DNA of 9,432 bases from an uncultured Acidimicrobiaceae bacterium (GTDB lineage Bacteria; Actinomycetota; Acidimicrobiia; Acidimicrobiales; Ilumatobacteraceae): assembly GCA_903904615.1 (NCBI GenBank), contig CAIVDG010000111.1, positions 1-9,432 of the forward strand, given 5' to 3'. The notes under the pieces are model-generated. The model saw only the letters and a program-made list of their open reading frames with translations, did no database searches and had not been told where the DNA came from. The translations under genes were made by a program, and so were the position numbers. Positions 6,254 through 9,432 of this stretch are shown piece by piece. The stretch's first letter is position 1; the number at the start of each line of letters is the position of its first letter.

Positions 6254-7191
6254 TGAATGGGACCCGCCGAATGCGTGTCGATCCATGACTGGTATTCGTC
6301 CACATTCGTCAAGATGGCGGGAACGTTGCGCACAGGATGATCTTCAATGGCGAGTGATGCTGGCGTGCATACGCCAACAATCTTTAGGAACACGTCGTGC
6401 TTGAAGAGTTCCACAACAGCAGCGGCTACAGAATCTTCTACGGGGTGACCTGCGAGCTCCACCAAGAACATGTGCGGGTTCTGTGCGCCCACGTTGATGC
6501 TGCGAAGACTGACCAAGTTCACACCATTGAGACGGAAAATGTCCATGATGCGCGCGAGCGTGCCAACACGGTCTTCAAGCGGGCAAATGAGAGCGAGTGT
6601 TTCGACGCCTTCGAGTGGTTCTGGAATTCCACGACCGAGAAGCCCATAGCGCGTGGTGACATCGACAGCGGACGACGCCATGAGTTGATGATGAACGAGA
6701 GAGAACTGCGATGCCACCACATCGGGAGCGAGCGCAACGTGCAACGGGTTGCCCTGTGCCGCAACTATGCGACACGCTTCGGTGGTGTTCGGTGCAGAGA
6801 CGCCAACAATTCCCAACTCGTCGAGAACCGGGGCGAAACGTTCAAGAATTGACGAGTGCGAGTGCGCCACCATTGGTGGCTTTGTTGCGTCGAGGGTTTG
6901 TACCCACAATTTCTCAGTGAGCACCAAGGTGCGGGTGACGCAGGTGTTGGTGGTGTTAAACAACAACCGAGCGACTGCCTGAGTGAACTCACCGTGAAGA
7001 GAGTCTTCAAGTGGCACAACCCCAAGACACCCCACGGTGGAGTCAACTGTGGACACCACTTGTTCGAGGGAGCGCAGTGGCAAAACTTCAGGCGAATCGA
7101 AAGCCTGTGCGAAGAGGTGGCCGGCACGCTCATCTGAACTTCCACGGGGTCCGGCGAAAAGGAGAACCGGCTCATTGATGTCGCGTGTCAC
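6250..7191 (-). CDS. Divergent prephenate dehydratase-like protein with ACT domain (paralogue of the next gene)
   Basis: The whole protein lines up with the downstream PheA: LLFAGPRGSSDERAG at 10-24 matches its LGPEGSF region, VVPLEDSLHGEF at 58-69 matches VPIENSVEGE, TTRYGLL at 179-185 matches the TRF motif, and an ACT domain covers about 197-276 (VGTLARIMDIF at 209-219). Differences fall on functional positions: Asn of EN is Asp63, the QC pair is replaced by a SILERF stretch, STxxA has become NTTEA, and the ACT ESRP motif reads SLRS. It is thus either a pseudo-enzyme, a regulatory partner, or an enzyme with another substrate. The GTG at 7191 gives 313 residues, almost the same as the 312 of the next gene, with its first 8 residues before the domain. 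GGGAGAGG lies 13 bases upstream, a rather long spacing. Other in-frame starts (GTG 7224, TTG 7305) lack a site, and the latter would overlap the divergent gene. Confidence 0.82.
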   Translation of the reverse strand: MTRDINEPVLLFAGPRGSSDERAGHLFAQAFDSPEVLPLRSLEQVVSTVDSTVGCLGVVPLEDSLHGEFTQAVARLLFNTTNTCVTRTLVLTEKLWVQTLDATKPPMVAHSHSSILERFAPVLDELGIVGVSAPNTTEACRIVAAQGNPLHVALAPDVVASQFSLVHHQLMASSAVDVTTRYGLLGRGIPEPLEGVETLALICPLEDRVGTLARIMDIFRLNGVNLVSLRSINVGAQNPHMFLVELAGHPVEDSVAAAVVELFKHDVFLKIVGVCTPASLAIEDHPVRNVPAILTNVDEYQSWIDTHSAGPIQ

Positions 7192-7282
7192 CCGAGTGAG
7201 TTTACCTCTCCCTTCGGAGCCCACAGAGTTACTTTTCGCGCGAAGACGCTTGCGCTCTCTAGGTTCCGTAGGATTGGGCTTT
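7192..7282. promoter_or_regulatory. Divergent promoter/operator region with central palindrome
   Basis: This 91-base spacer separates the leftward aromatic operon from the rightward dehydrogenase pair and should hold both promoters. At 7235-7244, almost at its middle, is the perfect 10-base palindrome TTCGCGCGAA, a reasonable operator candidate. I found no convincing pair of -35 and -10 hexamers on either strand: TTGCGC (7250-7255) and TAGGAT (7269-7274) on the plus strand are only 13 bases apart, and TAGGA there probably serves as ribosome binding site for the GTG at 7283. If the leftward gene really starts further upstream, part of this spacer is coding. Confidence 0.5.
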
Positions 7283-8320
7283 GTGACTTCGAACAGTGCC
7301 GACAATATTCGAGTGGGTCTCTTGGCCTACGGAGCCATCGGCCACGAACACAACCTTGCGGTGCAAGGCACTCCTGGTCTTGAACTCACCGCAGTGTGCG
7401 ATACGAATCCAGAGCGAGTCGCCGCTGCAAAAGAACTCGCGCCAGAAGCTGCCGCATTCTCCGACGCAACAGAAATGCTCGATTCGGGCCTCATTGATCT
7501 TGTTGTTATTTCCACTCCACCCAACAGCCACTATTCGTGGGCAAAGAGCGCGCTTGAGCGAGGTGTCCACGTAGTGCTGGAAAAGCCCATGGCATTAACT
7601 GCAGAACAATGTGACGAAGTCATGGCACTTGCTGCTGCAAAGAACCTCATGCTGGTGGTGTACCAAAACCGTCGCTACGACGCTGACTTTGTCACGATGA
7701 AGCGCATCATCCAAGAAGGCGTCATCGGTGATGTCTTCCAGTACGACAGTTTTGTTGGTGGCTATTCAGAACCATGCACGTATTGGCACTCAAACGCAGA
7801 AGTGTCCGGCGGAGCAATCTTCGACTGGGGCAGCCACTTCATTGACCAAATTCTCAGAATCATTCCGGACGAAATTGCGCACGTAAGTGGTCAAAACCAC
7901 AAGCGTGTATGGATGCACGCAACGAATGCCGACCATGCGCACGTCACAATTACATTCACTTCCGGAACACAAGCAACCTTCGTGAACTCAGATCTTGCAG
8001 CAGCACGTAAGCCGAAGTTCTATGTTCTCGGCACCAAGGGCGCCATTGTGGGCGATTGGAACCCTGCCGCTGAACCCGCCGTTGCAGATCTTCCGGCCAT
8101 TCTCACCGTGTTCGCTAACGACGGTTCCCGTTCTGTTGTTTCCCTGGACACCGTTGAGCCGTTTGCATTCCACAAATCTCTTGTTCAGAACATTCGCGCA
8201 GCGACACCAGTTTCAGTTTTGGCGACACAGTCCCGCAACGTTGTCGCCATCATGGAAGCAGCCGAACAGTCAGCACTCGCCAACGCTGTGCCCGTTACAC
8301 CAAACATCAGAACACTGTGA
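7283..8320 (+). CDS. Gfo/Idh/MocA-family NAD(P)-dependent oxidoreductase
   Basis: A 345-residue sugar or polyol dehydrogenase-type protein. The Rossmann loop is YGAIG at 16-20 (from IRVGLLAYGAIG), an atypical GxGxxG with Tyr-Gly. STPPNSHY at 77-84 and the EKPMALT motif at 100-106 give the family lysine K101, and the second-domain motif DWGSHFID at 181-188 supplies the catalytic-type H185. This DxGxHxxD layout is that of myo-inositol and related dehydrogenases, but the substrate cannot be named. The reading frame is open back to 7037, but the extra 82 codons would overlap the divergent gene; the GTG at 7283 with TAGGA 9 bases upstream begins 8 residues before the Rossmann strand, as expected. 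It overlaps the next gene by GTGA and is probably the first gene of a two-gene operon. Confidence 0.93.
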   Translation: MTSNSADNIRVGLLAYGAIGHEHNLAVQGTPGLELTAVCDTNPERVAAAKELAPEAAAFSDATEMLDSGLIDLVVISTPPNSHYSWAKSALERGVHVVLEKPMALTAEQCDEVMALAAAKNLMLVVYQNRRYDADFVTMKRIIQEGVIGDVFQYDSFVGGYSEPCTYWHSNAEVSGGAIFDWGSHFIDQILRIIPDEIAHVSGQNHKRVWMHATNADHAHVTITFTSGTQATFVNSDLAAARKPKFYVLGTKGAIVGDWNPAAEPAVADLPAILTVFANDGSRSVVSLDTVEPFAFHKSLVQNIRAATPVSVLATQSRNVVAIMEAAEQSALANAVPVTPNIRTL

Positions 8321-9270
8321 CCGTTCGCTGGGGCTTCATAGGTGCTGGGTATGTAGCCAAGCAAGCCATGGCACCCGCAGTACACGCAGCACCCGGCGCA
8401 ACATTGCGTGCAGTGGCCAGCAGAGACGCTGATCGTTCCGCGAAACTAGAACCGGAAGTTGTTCACACTTCGTACGATGCCCTCTTAGTCGACGAAACAG
8501 TAGATGCCGTGTACATCAGCCTGACAAACGCGCAACACGCACAATGGGTGATTGCCGCGCTAGATGCAGGAAAACATGTTTTGTGCGAGAAACCTCTTGC
8601 GATGAACTCAGCAGAAGTGCGCACCATGATGGCAGCGGCTGAACGAAACAATCGCTTACTGGTGGAAGCGGTGTGGACACGTTGGCAACCTCGCATGAAG
8701 CGAATGGCTGAAGTTGTGCAAAGCGGAGACTTAGGTGACGTCTCGTCCGTTGCATCGGCGTTTACGTTCCAGGGAGACCTCACTGGCAATTACCGGTCGC
8801 TTCCCGAATTTGGTGGAGGCGCTCTCCTCGATGTGGGGTGCTATCAAGTTCATCTTTGGATGATGCTTCTGAACGAAAACATCACATTTCACATCTCCGA
8901 CATTGAGCGGTCCATGAGCGCCGAAGGAATCGACCTGACCACCAACATTCAGGCACTCGTGAACGACGTGGTGTCCGTGAACGCTTCATGTTCTTTCAAT
9001 CTTCCACCCGCACAGTCCATTCGGGTAACGGGCACCCAAACCACTATGCACACGGGCGATGGCGAGGCCTTCACTTTGTGGAAACAGCCAGCCACACTGC
9101 TCATCGGCGACAACGTGGAGCACTTCCCCGCCGATGATGCTTTCGCACTGATGGTGGAGTCCATGAGCACGAACATTCGAGAGGGAACCACACCGCTTTT
9201 CCCCATGGCGAGTTCTTTACGAGTGGCCGAGATTCTGGACGAAATTCGCACCTTTCAGCCCGAAAAGTAA
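8317..9270 (+). CDS. Gfo/Idh/MocA-family oxidoreductase, dihydrodiol-dehydrogenase-like
   Basis: A second, clearly different member of the same superfamily, 317 residues from the GTG at 8317 that overlaps the previous TGA stop. The Rossmann motif is GAGYVA at 9-14, the catalytic-type lysine K92 lies in CEKPLAMN at 90-97, VEAVWTRWQP is at 116-125 and GGGALLDVGCY at 167-177. The last two motifs recall the dimeric dihydrodiol dehydrogenase/glucose-fructose oxidoreductase-like subgroup rather than the inositol dehydrogenase type. No TAT or Sec signal peptide is seen, so it is cytosolic, unlike periplasmic glucose-fructose oxidoreductase. No clear ribosome binding site precedes the GTG, consistent with translational coupling to the first dehydrogenase. 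The pair may act on one substrate in sequence or as oxidation and reduction partners; this is inference. The gene is closed by a hairpin terminator 11 bases after its stop. Confidence 0.92.
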   Translation: MTVRWGFIGAGYVAKQAMAPAVHAAPGATLRAVASRDADRSAKLEPEVVHTSYDALLVDETVDAVYISLTNAQHAQWVIAALDAGKHVLCEKPLAMNSAEVRTMMAAAERNNRLLVEAVWTRWQPRMKRMAEVVQSGDLGDVSSVASAFTFQGDLTGNYRSLPEFGGGALLDVGCYQVHLWMMLLNENITFHISDIERSMSAEGIDLTTNIQALVNDVVSVNASCSFNLPPAQSIRVTGTQTTMHTGDGEAFTLWKQPATLLIGDNVEHFPADDAFALMVESMSTNIREGTTPLFPMASSLRVAEILDEIRTFQPEK

Positions 9271-9281
9271 ACGGAAATGCA

Positions 9282-9305
9282 AAAACCGCCCCGAAGGGCG
9301 GTTTT
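9282..9305. terminator. Bidirectional intrinsic terminator
   Basis: A perfect 10-base stem AAAACCGCCC / GGGCGGTTTT surrounds a 4-base loop at 9292-9295. On the plus strand the stem is followed by TTTTCTT and ends the dehydrogenase pair; on the minus strand it comes 2 bases after the tRNA CCA end, its loop is TTCG closed by C-G (the unusually stable UUCG tetraloop), and it is followed by a run of five T. It thus serves both convergent units. Confidence 0.92.
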
Positions 9306-9307
9306 CT

Positions 9308-9383
9308 TGGAGCGGATGACGAGATTCGAACTCGCGACCCTCACCTTGGCAAGGTGATGCTCTACCAACTGAGCCACATCCGC
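9308..9383 (-). tRNA. tRNA-Gly (anticodon GCC), CCA encoded
   Basis: The reverse complement folds as a complete 76-nucleotide cloverleaf. The acceptor stem GCGGATG / CATCCGC is perfect (9377-9383 with 9312-9318), the D stem is GCTC/GAGC, the anticodon stem TCACC/GGTGA, the anticodon loop TTGCCAA (9352-9346) with GCC at 9350-9348, and the T arm GCGAG-TTCGAAT-CTCGT with one G-U pair. The 3' CCA is encoded (9310-9308) after discriminator T. GCC reads GGC and GGU glycine codons. The gene faces the dehydrogenase operon and shares its terminator. Confidence 0.97.
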
Positions 9384-9396
9384 GTATGTGCCCCTC

Positions 9397-9424
9397 ATCC
9401 TAGCGAGGCAACCTCAGGTCACAA
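9397..9424 (-). promoter_or_regulatory. Promoter of tRNA-Gly
   Basis: On the minus strand TTGTGA (9424-9419) and TAGGAT (9402-9397) are 16 bases apart and each match 4 of 6 positions of the housekeeping -35 and -10 consensus. The -10 box ends 13 bases before the tRNA 5' end, which places the expected transcription start about 6 bases before the mature tRNA, a typical short tRNA leader. Inferred from sequence only. Confidence 0.65.
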
Positions 9425-9432
9425 CCGAGCTA

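Noticed and set aside
6397..6852. 151-residue plus-strand open frame antisense to the PheA-like paralogue
   Set aside because: No domain, no ribosome binding site seen, and it is fully within a recognised minus-strand gene.
7250..7274. Promoter TTGCGC...TAGGAT for the dehydrogenase pair
   Set aside because: The spacer is only 13 bases, too short for a housekeeping promoter, and the TAGGA is better explained as ribosome binding site.
7037..7282. Extension of the first Gfo/Idh gene upstream by 82 codons
   Set aside because: The added stretch is antisense to the PheA-like gene and places a long tail before the Rossmann strand; the GTG at 7283 has TAGGA 9 bases upstream.
7192..7305. N-terminal extension of the PheA-like paralogue to the TTG at 7305 or GTG at 7224
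   Set aside because: Neither start has a ribosome binding site, the TTG form overlaps the divergent dehydrogenase start, and the added 38 residues are a basic low-complexity stretch without match to the paralogue. The GTG at 7191 gives a length equal to the neighbour.
9308..9383. tRNA-Gly 3' end as an integration (att) site
   Set aside because: No integrase, no direct repeat of the tRNA end and no foreign-looking genes are visible; the terminator follows at once.

Overview
The window looks like chromosomal DNA from a high-to-moderate G+C actinobacterium. The signs are a coenzyme-F420-type LLM oxidoreductase, acyl-CoA dehydrogenase and crotonase genes packed in operons, frequent GTG starts with 4-base GTGA or ATGA overlaps, and a TAnnAT-type -10 box before the tRNA. 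The base composition is only slightly above half G+C by eye, which would suit an aquatic Acidimicrobiia-type lineage better than a mycobacterium or streptomycete. That placement is inference. No mobile element, CRISPR array, phage gene or rRNA was seen.

Layout. Positions 1 to 7191 hold eight genes, all on the minus strand and read right to left. First comes an aromatic amino acid block: a divergent prephenate dehydratase-like protein (7191 to 6250), a more canonical prephenate dehydratase PheA with an ACT domain (6253 to 5315), a small protein with two N-terminal membrane segments and a probably beta-rich cytosolic domain (5318 to 4701), and a prephenate/arogenate dehydrogenase TyrA (4708 to 3689). 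Each of the first three stop codons overlaps the next start (ATGA, ATGA, ATGAGTAG), so the four are very probably translationally coupled. After a 35-base gap comes an acyl-CoA catabolic block: LLM-class flavin oxidoreductase (3653 to 2715), enoyl-CoA hydratase/isomerase-type crotonase (2718 to 1891), alpha/beta hydrolase (1846 to 1070) and an acyl-CoA dehydrogenase (1034 to 1) cut by the window edge.

A 91-base divergent spacer (7192 to 7282) with a perfect 10-base palindrome at its centre separates this from a plus-strand pair of Gfo/Idh/MocA-family dehydrogenases (7283 to 8320 and 8317 to 9270), which overlap by GTGA. They end at a bidirectional hairpin terminator (9282 to 9305), shared with a convergent tRNA-Gly(GCC) gene (9383 to 9308). 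That tRNA has an encoded CCA and a recognisable promoter.

How the genes work together. PheA and TyrA are the two branches from prephenate to phenylalanine and tyrosine; no chorismate mutase domain is present in any of them, so that step must be encoded elsewhere. The four downstream genes look like a small-molecule or fatty-acyl degradation cassette whose substrate cannot be read from sequence. The points most worth a second look are the tandem PheA pair, in which the first copy has lost several active-site positions while the second carries a Lys in place of the Arg of the TRF motif, and the unexplained two-transmembrane gene locked between pheA and tyrA.
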